Assembly (NCBI RefSeq): GCF_040654195.1
Contig: NZ_JBFAHM010000014.1
Coordinates: 1-64,000, forward strand
DNA: 64,000 bases
From: Hamadaea sp013361475
GTDB lineage: Bacteria > Actinomycetota > Actinomycetes > Mycobacteriales > Micromonosporaceae
Direction of reading: 5' to 3'
This document shows positions 48,980 to 56,091 of the stretch, one piece after another; the stretch's first letter is position 1, and each line of letters opens with the position of its first letter. The position numbers and the translations under genes are program-made. The notes beneath the pieces are model-generated. The model was not told the origin of the DNA. It searched no databases and was given only the letters and a program-made list of their open reading frames with translations.

Positions 48980-49890
48980 GGTTCCAGGATCACCGATCGG
49001 GTGAGGTTCCGGGGAGTGTCGGGGTCCAGTCCCTTGTGCCGGGCGAGCGCCACGGCGAAACGCTGGGCCAGGATCAGGTCCGCCATGGGATCCCGGCTGA
49101 CCGCACTCCCGGCGGCTCGGCCGGGGCCTCCCCGGTCGGCGTGCACGAAGGTCGCGCCGGTTCGGGCGACGTCGGCTTCGAGACCGACCGGGACCTCGCC
49201 GAACGCCCAGACGGCCCGGCCCGGCGCGGAGATCGAGATCGGGCCGTGCCGGAAGTCCATCGCCGGGTACGCCTCGGTCCAGAACGCGGCGGCCTCCCGG
49301 CACTTCAGGGCGGCCTCCTGGGCCAGGCCGACGGTCCAGCCGCGGCCGACGAAGGTCACCTGCTCGGTGGCGGCCGGGTCCAGCGGCAGCTCGGCGGTCA
49401 CCGTGTGCTCGGCGTCGGCGATCGCGGCGCTGAGATCGGCGCCGAGATGAGCGCGGAACAGCGCGAGAGCGCTGGTCGCGAACCTCGTCTGCACCACCGA
49501 CTTCTCGTCCGCCCAAGGGAGCAGGACCGTCTCGTCCGCCGCCGTCACGGCGGGCGAGTCCGGGTCGCCGACGATCGCCGTCGTCGGCACCGACGTCGCC
49601 GCGATGAGGTCGAGGATCTCCGTCGTCGTCCCAGATCGGGTGATCGCCACGATCCGGTCGTACGGGCGGCTCAACGGGAACTCCGAACCGGCGAAGGCGT
49701 CCGTCTCGCCCAGTCCGGCGGCCTCCCGGAGTCCGGCGTACGCCATCGCCATGAACCACGAGGTGCCGCAGCCCACGACGGCGACCCGCTCACCCGGGCG
49801 GGGCAGCACATCGGCCGCCTCCCCGGCGAGGTCGGCCGCTCGCCGCCAGGACGACGGCTGGCTGGCGATCTCCTCATCGACGTACGCCAT
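48976..49890 (-). CDS. SIS domain sugar-phosphate isomerase/deaminase (AgaS-like)
   Basis: A 304-aa protein with two SIS domains: VAVVGCGTSWFMAMAYAGLR and ITRSGTTTEILDLI, then QVTFVGRGWTVGLAQEAALK and AMDFRHGPIS. It resembles the isomerase half of GlmS and AgaS, which converts galactosamine-6-P to tagatose-6-P with release of ammonia. AAAGGTGGG fixes ATG 49890. First gene of a four-gene operon whose members all overlap by 4 nt. No tagatose-6-P kinase or transporter gene is in the window. Confidence 0.82.
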   Translation of the reverse strand: MAYVDEEIASQPSSWRRAADLAGEAADVLPRPGERVAVVGCGTSWFMAMAYAGLREAAGLGETDAFAGSEFPLSRPYDRIVAITRSGTTTEILDLIAATSVPTTAIVGDPDSPAVTAADETVLLPWADEKSVVQTRFATSALALFRAHLGADLSAAIADAEHTVTAELPLDPAATEQVTFVGRGWTVGLAQEAALKCREAAAFWTEAYPAMDFRHGPISISAPGRAVWAFGEVPVGLEADVARTGATFVHADRGGPGRAAGSAVSRDPMADLILAQRFAVALARHKGLDPDTPRNLTRSVILEP

Positions 49891-49930
49891 GAACCCACCT
49901 TTGCTCAAATTGGCTCGATAGAGCGAAGTT

Positions 49931-50037
49931 TCGAGCGACATTGTGCGCGAGACGGCGAACCGGCCGCAAGCCGCGCCGGACTTCGCGCAGGTCCGCGCTT
50001 TGCATCCGGGAGTATCGAGCATTACTGTGCACGAAAC
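49931..50037. promoter_or_regulatory. candidate DeoR operators (two 23-bp direct repeats)
   Basis: TCGAGC-N5-TGTGCRCGARAC occurs at 49931-49953 and 50015-50037, 84 bp apart, in the divergent region between the SIS operon and the DeoR gene. DeoR-family regulators often use repeated sites placed like this. An inverted GCTCGA at 49913-49918 also flanks the first copy. Confidence 0.55.
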
Positions 50038-50065
50038 TACTCACCAAACGCGCAGGAGGCGACCG

Positions 50066-50851
50066 GTGGACCGCTACGCGCGCTGGAACTCGCTGTTGGA
50101 GCTGCTGACCGAGTCGGGCCGGGTCACGGTGGAGGAAGCGGCCGAACGCCTCGACGTCTCGCAGGCGACCATCCGGCGCGACTTCGATCAGCTCGCCCAA
50201 CAGCAGATGATCACGCGTACGCGCGGTGGTGCGGTCGCCAACGGCGTCTCGTACGACCTGCCGCTGCGCTACAAGACGGCCAAGCACTCCGAGGAGAAGC
50301 AGCGGATCGGGGCGGCCGCCGCCGCGTTGGTGAGTCCGGGGATGGTCGTCGGTCTCAACGGCGGCACCACCACGACCGAGGTGGCGCGCGCGCTCGCCGT
50401 ACGCCCAGATCTCGCCTCAGGCGCGGACGACGCGCAGCTGACCGTGGTCACCAACGCCCTCAACATCGCCAACGAACTGCTCGTCCGCTCCCGGATGAAG
50501 ATCGTGGTCACCGGCGGTGTCGTCCGCCCGCAGTCGTTCGAGCTGGTCGGCCCGCTCGGCGGCGGCATCCTGCGCGAGGTCACCCTCGACGTGGCGCTCC
50601 TCGGCGTGGACGCGCTCGACGTCACCCTCGGCGCGGCGGCCCACCACGAAGGCGAGGCCGCGATGAACTCGCTGATGGTGGCACGGGCCAAACGGGTCGT
50701 CATCATCGCCGACGCCTCGAAGCTCGGCGGGCACGCGTTCGCCCGGATCTGCTCGGTCGACCGGATCGAAACCCTGGTCACCGACTCGAGCGCCGACCCC
50801 GACCTGATCGAGGGCTTCCGGCACGCCGGCCTCACCGTCATCGTCGCCTGA
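50066..50851 (+). CDS. DeoR family transcriptional regulator
   Basis: A 261-aa repressor: helix-turn-helix VTVEEAAERLDVSQATIRRD, the DeoR signature region FDQLAQQQMITRTRGGAV, and the sugar-phosphate-binding domain (GLNGGTTTTEVARAL; IVVTGGVVRPQSFELVGPL). It is divergent from the amino-sugar operon and most likely represses it, released by a sugar phosphate. GTG 50066 has GCAGGAGG 6 nt upstream. R1d follows the stop. Confidence 0.9.
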   Translation: MDRYARWNSLLELLTESGRVTVEEAAERLDVSQATIRRDFDQLAQQQMITRTRGGAVANGVSYDLPLRYKTAKHSEEKQRIGAAAAALVSPGMVVGLNGGTTTTEVARALAVRPDLASGADDAQLTVVTNALNIANELLVRSRMKIVVTGGVVRPQSFELVGPLGGGILREVTLDVALLGVDALDVTLGAAAHHEGEAAMNSLMVARAKRVVIIADASKLGGHAFARICSVDRIETLVTDSSADPDLIEGFRHAGLTVIVA

Positions 50852-50891
50852 ACCCCCGGCCCCCGCCGGCCCGCCGGTCCCGCCGCCGAAC

Positions 50892-50955
50892 CCGCTGGAT
50901 CAGGGATCTCGGTCGTATTCTCGCCAAGATTCGACCCAGAACCCTGATCCAGCGC
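50892..50955. repeat. 64-bp GATC palindrome, family R1 copy d
   Basis: CCGCTGGATCAGGG with its complement ending at 50955; it has one base fewer in the centre than the others (TATTCTCGCCAAG). It lies 40 nt after the deoR stop and 82 nt before the next start. The remaining 51-bp gap shows only the TACTGT -10. Confidence 0.88.
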
Positions 50956-51037
50956 CGAACGACGCACGAAAAGCCGGGAAACGCCGGGCGCGCGCCACGG
51001 GACAGCGGTATCTCGTAATGCGCTGTACTGTCCCCGC

Positions 51038-52024
51038 ATGGCTCCCGTACTCGAGATCCACGGGCTTCACAAGACCTACCGCGGGCTGTTCGGCGGGTCG
51101 CGTACCGCCCTGGACGGCTTCGACATGGTCGTCGAGGCCGGTGAGGTGCACGGCTTCCTCGGCCCCAACGGTTCGGGGAAGACCACGACGCTGCGGACGC
51201 TGCTCGGCCTGATCAAGGCCAACGGCGGCGAGATGCGCGTCCTCGGCCGGCCGGTGCCCGACGATCTGCCCGCCGTGATCGGCGAGGTCGGAGCCATCGT
51301 CGAGAGTCCACAGTTCTTCGGGCACTTCTCCGCGCGCGACACGCTGAGCCTGCTCGCCGACGCCGGGAACGTGCCGCAGACCCGGGTCGACGAGGTGCTG
51401 GAACTCGTCGGGCTGCGCGACCGTGCCAAGGACAAGGTGAAGGCGTACTCGCTGGGCATGAAGCAGCGGCTCGCGGTGGCGTCGGCGCTGCTCAAGCAGC
51501 CGCGCCTGCTCATCCTGGACGAGCCGGCCAACGGCCTCGACCCCGGTGGCATCCGTGAGATGCGCGACCTCATGCGGGGCCTCGCCGCGGGCGGCATGAC
51601 CGTGGTGCTGTCCAGCCACATCCTCAACGAGGTCGAACAGATCTGTGACAGCGTCACGATCATCTCGCGCGGCCGCCGCGTCACCGCCGGGTCCGTGGCG
51701 CAGGTGCTCGCCGCGCACTCCACCGGTCAGGTTTTGGTACGCCTGGAGTCGCCGGCTGATCTCGCGACGGCTGGCGCGGCGTTGACCGACGTGGGCGGAC
51801 GGGTCACGGCCCACCCCGATCATCTGCTCGTCGCCGGGATCGCCAAGCCGGCCGAGATCACGCGTACGCTCGCCGCCCGAGACCTGTTCGTCAGTGAGCT
51901 CTCCCCGGTGGTGGCCGACCTGGAGAGCGTCTTCCTCCAGCTCACCGGCACCGCGCCGGTCGCCGGTCAGCACCGGCAGGTGGATCAGTCCGTCGTCGCT
52001 CCGACCTCCGAGGTGACCGCATGA
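51038..52024 (+). CDS. ABC-2 type exporter ATPase
   Basis: A 328-aa ATPase: Walker A GPNGSGKTTTLR, signature YSLGMKQRLAVA, Walker B LLILDEPANGLDPGG, H-loop VLSSHILNEVEQ. The C-terminal 90 residues form the usual DrrA-like dimer domain. The substrate is unknown; drug, lipid or lantibiotic export are all possible. TACTGT is exactly 6 nt before the ATG, and there is no ribosome binding site. The stop overlaps the permease start by 4 nt. Confidence 0.9.
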   Translation: MAPVLEIHGLHKTYRGLFGGSRTALDGFDMVVEAGEVHGFLGPNGSGKTTTLRTLLGLIKANGGEMRVLGRPVPDDLPAVIGEVGAIVESPQFFGHFSARDTLSLLADAGNVPQTRVDEVLELVGLRDRAKDKVKAYSLGMKQRLAVASALLKQPRLLILDEPANGLDPGGIREMRDLMRGLAAGGMTVVLSSHILNEVEQICDSVTIISRGRRVTAGSVAQVLAAHSTGQVLVRLESPADLATAGAALTDVGGRVTAHPDHLLVAGIAKPAEITRTLAARDLFVSELSPVVADLESVFLQLTGTAPVAGQHRQVDQSVVAPTSEVTA

Positions 52025-53013
52025 GTCTCGTCCGCGCCGAGCGCCGCCGCCTGCACAAGCGCCGCGTCACGGTGGTCATGCTGGCCATCGGGTTGATCCT
52101 GCTCGGTCTCATCGCGGGCGGCACCTGGTTCAGCAACCAGAAGGTGAGCGAGGCGACCCGGGCCGCCGCAGTAGCCCAGGCGGAGCAGGAGTACCAGCGG
52201 TCTCTTGAGGACTGGAACAGGCACAAGCAGGACTGCGAGGACGAGGTCAAGGCGGGCCGGGTTCCGGCGGAGGCCTGTCAAGGGCCGCAGCGTGAATACT
52301 TCCGCGCCGAGTACTACATGCCGAGCACGTTCGACTTCAAGGCGTCGTTCCGCGAGATGATCACGGTGTGGGCGATGATCATGGCGTTCGTCGCTCTCAT
52401 CGTCGGCGCGTCGTCCATCGGGGCCGAGTGGAGCAGTGGCTCGATGATGAACCTGCTGACCTGGCAGCCCCGGCGCGTACGCGTCCTCGCCACGAAGCTG
52501 GGCGTGCTGATCGGTGTGCTCACCGGGTGGTCGCTGGTCCTCGGAGCACTGTGGACGGCGGCGATGTGGGTCACAGCGGTCTTCCGGGGCACCACGGCCG
52601 GAATGACCTCGGGCACCTGGCAGTCCTTCGCCCTTACCGGGCTCCGTGGACTCGGCGTGGTGGCGGCCGGGGCGATCTTCGGCTTCGTCCTGGCGTCGCT
52701 CGGCCGGCGTACGGCGGTCGCGATGGGCGTCCTGATCGCGCTGATCGTCGTCACCCAGTTCGGCCTCACGATCCTGCTCTTCATGGCGAAGGTCCGCTAT
52801 CCGGAGATGTTCTTCGTGGGCAACTATCTCCAGGCCTGGATGAACGGCTCGGTCACGCTCTACGACCAGACCAGCTGTGACTTCAGCACCGGTGCCTGCC
52901 AGCCGCAGGAGCTCATCCTCACCTGGCAGCGAGCGGGCTCCATCTTCGGCGTGGGGCTGGTCGCCTTGGTGGGTGCGGCCATGTGGCAGATCCGCGCCCG
53001 CGACGTCGCTTGA
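52021..53013 (+). CDS. ABC-2 type exporter permease
   Basis: A 330-aa membrane protein with six helices. After helix 1 (VVMLAIGLILLGLIAGGTW) comes an extracytoplasmic loop of about 80 residues with a coiled-coil-like stretch and Cys pair (QEYQRSLEDWNRHKQDCEDE; AEACQG). GAEWSSGSMMNLLTWQPRR is the conserved coupling segment of ABC-2 permeases. Works with the upstream ATPase. Confidence 0.85.
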   Translation: MSLVRAERRRLHKRRVTVVMLAIGLILLGLIAGGTWFSNQKVSEATRAAAVAQAEQEYQRSLEDWNRHKQDCEDEVKAGRVPAEACQGPQREYFRAEYYMPSTFDFKASFREMITVWAMIMAFVALIVGASSIGAEWSSGSMMNLLTWQPRRVRVLATKLGVLIGVLTGWSLVLGALWTAAMWVTAVFRGTTAGMTSGTWQSFALTGLRGLGVVAAGAIFGFVLASLGRRTAVAMGVLIALIVVTQFGLTILLFMAKVRYPEMFFVGNYLQAWMNGSVTLYDQTSCDFSTGACQPQELILTWQRAGSIFGVGLVALVGAAMWQIRARDVA

Positions 53014-53065
53014 TTTCCCCGTTAGACTGGGCGAACGTGCTCAGGATAACGGCGGAGGTCGATAA

Positions 53066-53422
53066 ATGGCGGAACTGGACGTCCACCAGCAAGCCATAAT
53101 TCCCTCCCAACGTGAAGAGTCTGCATCCGGAGCCGAGGAGTCCGACGACTTCCTCGACTCGGATCTGCCCGCGCGTCCGATCCCGACGCAGCGGGTCACC
53201 TTGTCCGAGCGGGACCAGGCCATCCTGGCCTTCGAACGGCAGTGGTGGAAGCACGCCGGGGCAAAGGAGCAGGCGATCCGGGAGACCTTCGAGGTCAGCG
53301 CGACCCGGTATTACCAGCTGCTCAACAAGCTGCTGGACGATCCGCAGGCATTGGCGTACGACGCGGTGCTGGTCAACCGGCTGCGCCGGTTGCGGATGAG
53401 CCGCGGCCGCAGCCGCGCCTGA
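53066..53422 (+). CDS. DUF3263 protein (small DNA-binding-like)
   Basis: A 118-aa protein. The first 45 residues are acidic and low-complexity; the rest is DUF3263 (LSERDQAILAFERQWWKHAG, AKEQAIRETFEVSATRYYQL), predicted as a helix-turn-helix. DUF3263 is confined to actinobacteria; role unknown. GCGGAGG precedes the ATG, and TAGACT near 53024 may be its -10. The stop is 7 nt from the convergent WYL gene's stop. Confidence 0.85.
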   Translation: MAELDVHQQAIIPSQREESASGAEESDDFLDSDLPARPIPTQRVTLSERDQAILAFERQWWKHAGAKEQAIRETFEVSATRYYQLLNKLLDDPQALAYDAVLVNRLRRLRMSRGRSRA

Positions 53423-53428
53423 GCCGCC

Positions 53429-54388
53429 TCACCCGGTGGCCCGCTGGTAGCGGGCGGCCACCTTGCGCAGCTCCTCGACCAGCTCGGGGGAGTCCTCCAC
53501 CGTGAAGTCGTGCCCGATCGCGCCCAGCCACACCGCCATCATCTCGACGTTGTCCGCGCCCAGCGTCACCGCGCTGCGATCTTCACCGACCGCCTCGACC
53601 TGGCCCAGCATGGCCGGCAACCGTTCGGCCACAACCTGGGCCGACGCGTGGATGATCACCCGGGCGGTGAACCGCCACGCCGCCGTGCCGACCCCGCGGG
53701 ACACGTACGCCGCCAGATCCTCGGCCGGCAGCGGCCGGGGAGCGAAGCGTGGCCCGGTCGGGATCTTCGGCTCCAGACGGTCCACCCGGAAGGTGCGCCA
53801 GTCGTGCCGTTCGACATCCCAGGCGACCAGGTACCAGCGGCGACCCCAGGTCACGAGGCGATAGGGCTCGACGTCGCGCCGGCTGACCGAGGTGTCGTGC
53901 GAGCGGTAGTCGAAACGCAGGCGTTCGTGGTCGCGGGCGGCGTTCGCGATGGCGGTCAGCACGCCGGCGTCGACTTGCGGACCACGTTGTTCCGGCCCGA
54001 CGGCGACGGTGTAGCTCTGGAGGGTGTTGACCCGGCGGCGCAATCGGCTCGGCAGCACCTGCTCCAGCTTGGCCAGCGCCCGTAACGCGGTCTCCTCGAT
54101 GCCGGAGACCGATCCGGTCGCCGCCGTACGCAGTCCGACCGCCACCGCGACGGCCTCTTCGTCGTCGAGGAGCAGCGGCGGGAGATCGGCGCCCGCGCCG
54201 AGCCGGTAGCCGCCGATCGCGCCCCGCGTCGCGTGCACCGGATAACCCAGCGAGCGCAGCCGGTCGACGTCGTTGCGAACGGTCCGGGTGCTCACTTCGA
54301 GGCGGTCGGCGAGTTCGTTGCCGGTCCATTCGCGGGGGGTCTGCAGCAGGGAGAGCAGACGAAGCAGGCGGGCGGAGGTCTCCAACAT
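53429..54388 (-). CDS. WYL-domain (YafY/DeoR-type) transcriptional regulator
   Basis: A 319-aa regulator: N-terminal winged helix TGNELADRLEVSTRTVRNDV, then a WYL domain (YRLVTWGRRWYLVAWDVERH) and a WCX C-terminal part. It is divergent from the MFS gene and shares a 19-bp inverted repeat with it, so it probably controls that transporter. ATG 54388 is preferred (CAGAAT 7 nt upstream); ATG 54397 overlaps the hexamer. Confidence 0.87.
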   Translation of the reverse strand: MLETSARLLRLLSLLQTPREWTGNELADRLEVSTRTVRNDVDRLRSLGYPVHATRGAIGGYRLGAGADLPPLLLDDEEAVAVAVGLRTAATGSVSGIEETALRALAKLEQVLPSRLRRRVNTLQSYTVAVGPEQRGPQVDAGVLTAIANAARDHERLRFDYRSHDTSVSRRDVEPYRLVTWGRRWYLVAWDVERHDWRTFRVDRLEPKIPTGPRFAPRPLPAEDLAAYVSRGVGTAAWRFTARVIIHASAQVVAERLPAMLGQVEAVGEDRSAVTLGADNVEMMAVWLGAIGHDFTVEDSPELVEELRKVAARYQRATG

Positions 54389-54410
54389 GCTCGTCATTCT
54401 GCCGGACCAT

Positions 54411-54429
54411 TAGGAACGAGGTGTTCCTA
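54411..54429. promoter_or_regulatory. candidate WYL-regulator operator TAGGAAC-N5-GTTCCTA
   Basis: A perfect 7-bp inverted repeat with 5-bp spacer between the WYL gene and the MFS gene. It covers the expected -35 zones of both divergent promoters, whose likely -10 hexamers are CAGAAT (minus) and CAGAGT (plus, 54439-54444). Confidence 0.65.
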
Positions 54430-54451
54430 TTCGGCTGGCAGAGTCCTGAGC

Positions 54452-55921
54452 ATGAGAAATCACAAGTGGCTCGGTCTCTTCGCCGTCCTCGCCGCGACGA
54501 TCATGAACCTGCTCGACTCGACGGTGGTCACGGTGGCCGCCCCGGCCATCCGGGCCGACCTCGGCGGTTCGTATGCGAGTCTGCAGTGGATCGCCGCGTC
54601 CTACACCCTGGCGCTGGCCGTCGGGCTGCTGACCGGCGGGCGGCTCGGCGACATGTTCGGCCGCCGGCGAATGCTCATGATCGGCGTCGTCGGCTTCGTC
54701 GTCGCCTCCCTGGCCTGCGCGGTCGCCTGGTCGCCCGAGGCGCTGATCGGAGCGCGCGTCCTCCAGGGGTTGTTCGGCGCGGTCATGATCCCGCAGGGCT
54801 TCGGACTCATCCGCGACCTGTTCCCGCCGCACGAGATCGGCAAGGCGTTCGGGGCGTTCGGCCCCATCATCGGCCTGTCGACGATCCTCGGCCCGATCGT
54901 GGCCGGCCTGCTCGTCGACGCCGACCTGGTCGGCACCGGATGGCGCGCGGTCTTCGCCATCAACCTTCCGATCGGGCTCTTCGCCCTCCTGGCCGGGGCG
55001 AAAGCACTTCCCCCGGGTGTCCGCCCCGCTGGGCGTACCCTCCGCTTGGACCTGGGCGGCGCGGTCCTGGCCGGGACCGGGATGCTGATGCTGGTCTACC
55101 CGCTGGTGCAGGGCCGGGAGCTGGACTGGCCCGCGTGGATCTTCGCCCTGCCGGCCGCCTCGGTGGCCGTGCTGGGCGTGTTCGTCGCGAGCCAGGTACG
55201 CCGCAAGCGGGCCGGCCGCACCCCGCTCGTCGAGCTGAGCGTCTTCGCCAAGCGGTCCTACTCGACCGGCGTCCTCTTCGTGATCGTCTTCTTCGGCGCG
55301 GTCGTCGGGCTGTCCCTCGCGATCGCGATGTTCCTGCAGCTCGGACTGGGCTACAGCCCGGTCAAGGCCAGCCTCACCATGGCCACCTGGGCGGTCGGCG
55401 CGTTCCTCGGCACCGGCTTCGCCGCCGGCACGATGGCCAAGCTGGGCCGGCGCGTGCTGCACCTCGGACTGGCGCTCATCGCGGCCGGGCTGACCTGGGT
55501 GTACGCCGTCTTCGCGCAGGCGGGCGTGGGCGTCGACGGCGGCGACCTGGCCTGGCCGCTGCTCGTCTACGGCATCGGCATGGGCATGATCTTCGTGCCG
55601 CTGTTCGACATCATCATGGGGCAGATCGCCGACCACGAGGTCGGCTCGGCCGCCGGGATGCTGGAATCGCTCCAGCAGCTGGGCGCCTCCCTGGGCGTGG
55701 CCGTGCTGGGCACCGTCTTCTTCGGCACCATCGGTACGCGCTTCGACCCGGCCGCCTTCGTGACCGCGACGAAGCTGGTCGTCCTGATCACCTTGGGCCT
55801 GATCGGACTGGCCTTCGTCCTCGGCTTCCTCCTGCCCCGGCGGGCTCGGGCGCACACCCCCGCTGCCGCTCCTTCTCCCGCCTCCGCCGAGGCTCCCGCC
55901 GCGGATGTCGTCGCCGCCTGA
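54452..55921 (+). CDS. MFS efflux transporter, EmrB/QacA (DHA2) type
   Basis: A 489-aa transporter with about 14 helices. NLLDSTVVTVAAPAIRADLG is DHA2 motif D1, LTGGRLGDMFGRRRMLMIGV is motif A, and SALARVLQG-like IGARVLQGLFGAVMIPQGF is motif B/C region. It likely exports a toxic compound. CAGAGT is 7 nt before the ATG with the inverted repeat operator upstream. R1e follows the stop. Confidence 0.92.
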   Translation: MRNHKWLGLFAVLAATIMNLLDSTVVTVAAPAIRADLGGSYASLQWIAASYTLALAVGLLTGGRLGDMFGRRRMLMIGVVGFVVASLACAVAWSPEALIGARVLQGLFGAVMIPQGFGLIRDLFPPHEIGKAFGAFGPIIGLSTILGPIVAGLLVDADLVGTGWRAVFAINLPIGLFALLAGAKALPPGVRPAGRTLRLDLGGAVLAGTGMLMLVYPLVQGRELDWPAWIFALPAASVAVLGVFVASQVRRKRAGRTPLVELSVFAKRSYSTGVLFVIVFFGAVVGLSLAIAMFLQLGLGYSPVKASLTMATWAVGAFLGTGFAAGTMAKLGRRVLHLGLALIAAGLTWVYAVFAQAGVGVDGGDLAWPLLVYGIGMGMIFVPLFDIIMGQIADHEVGSAAGMLESLQQLGASLGVAVLGTVFFGTIGTRFDPAAFVTATKLVVLITLGLIGLAFVLGFLLPRRARAHTPAAAPSPASAEAPAADVVAA

Positions 55922-55947
55922 CGCGCCTCGCTACGCCCGCGCTTTGT

Positions 55948-56012
55948 GCGCTGGATCAGGGTTCTCGGTCGAATCTTGGCCCAAGATTCGACCCGGAACC
56001 CTGATCCAGCGC
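55948..56012. repeat. 65-bp GATC palindrome, family R1 copy e
   Basis: GCGCTGGATCAGGG at 55948 and its complement ending at 56012. Nearly identical to copy f (61246-61310), differing only at the very centre (GGCC against GAGCC). It lies 26 nt after the MFS stop. Confidence 0.9.
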
Positions 56013-56091
56013 CGAACGTCGGAGCGGCGCGGCACGGGCATCGGGGGGAACCCCGATGCCGGTGCGCGGAGCCACCCTTACGGTTGGCCTC

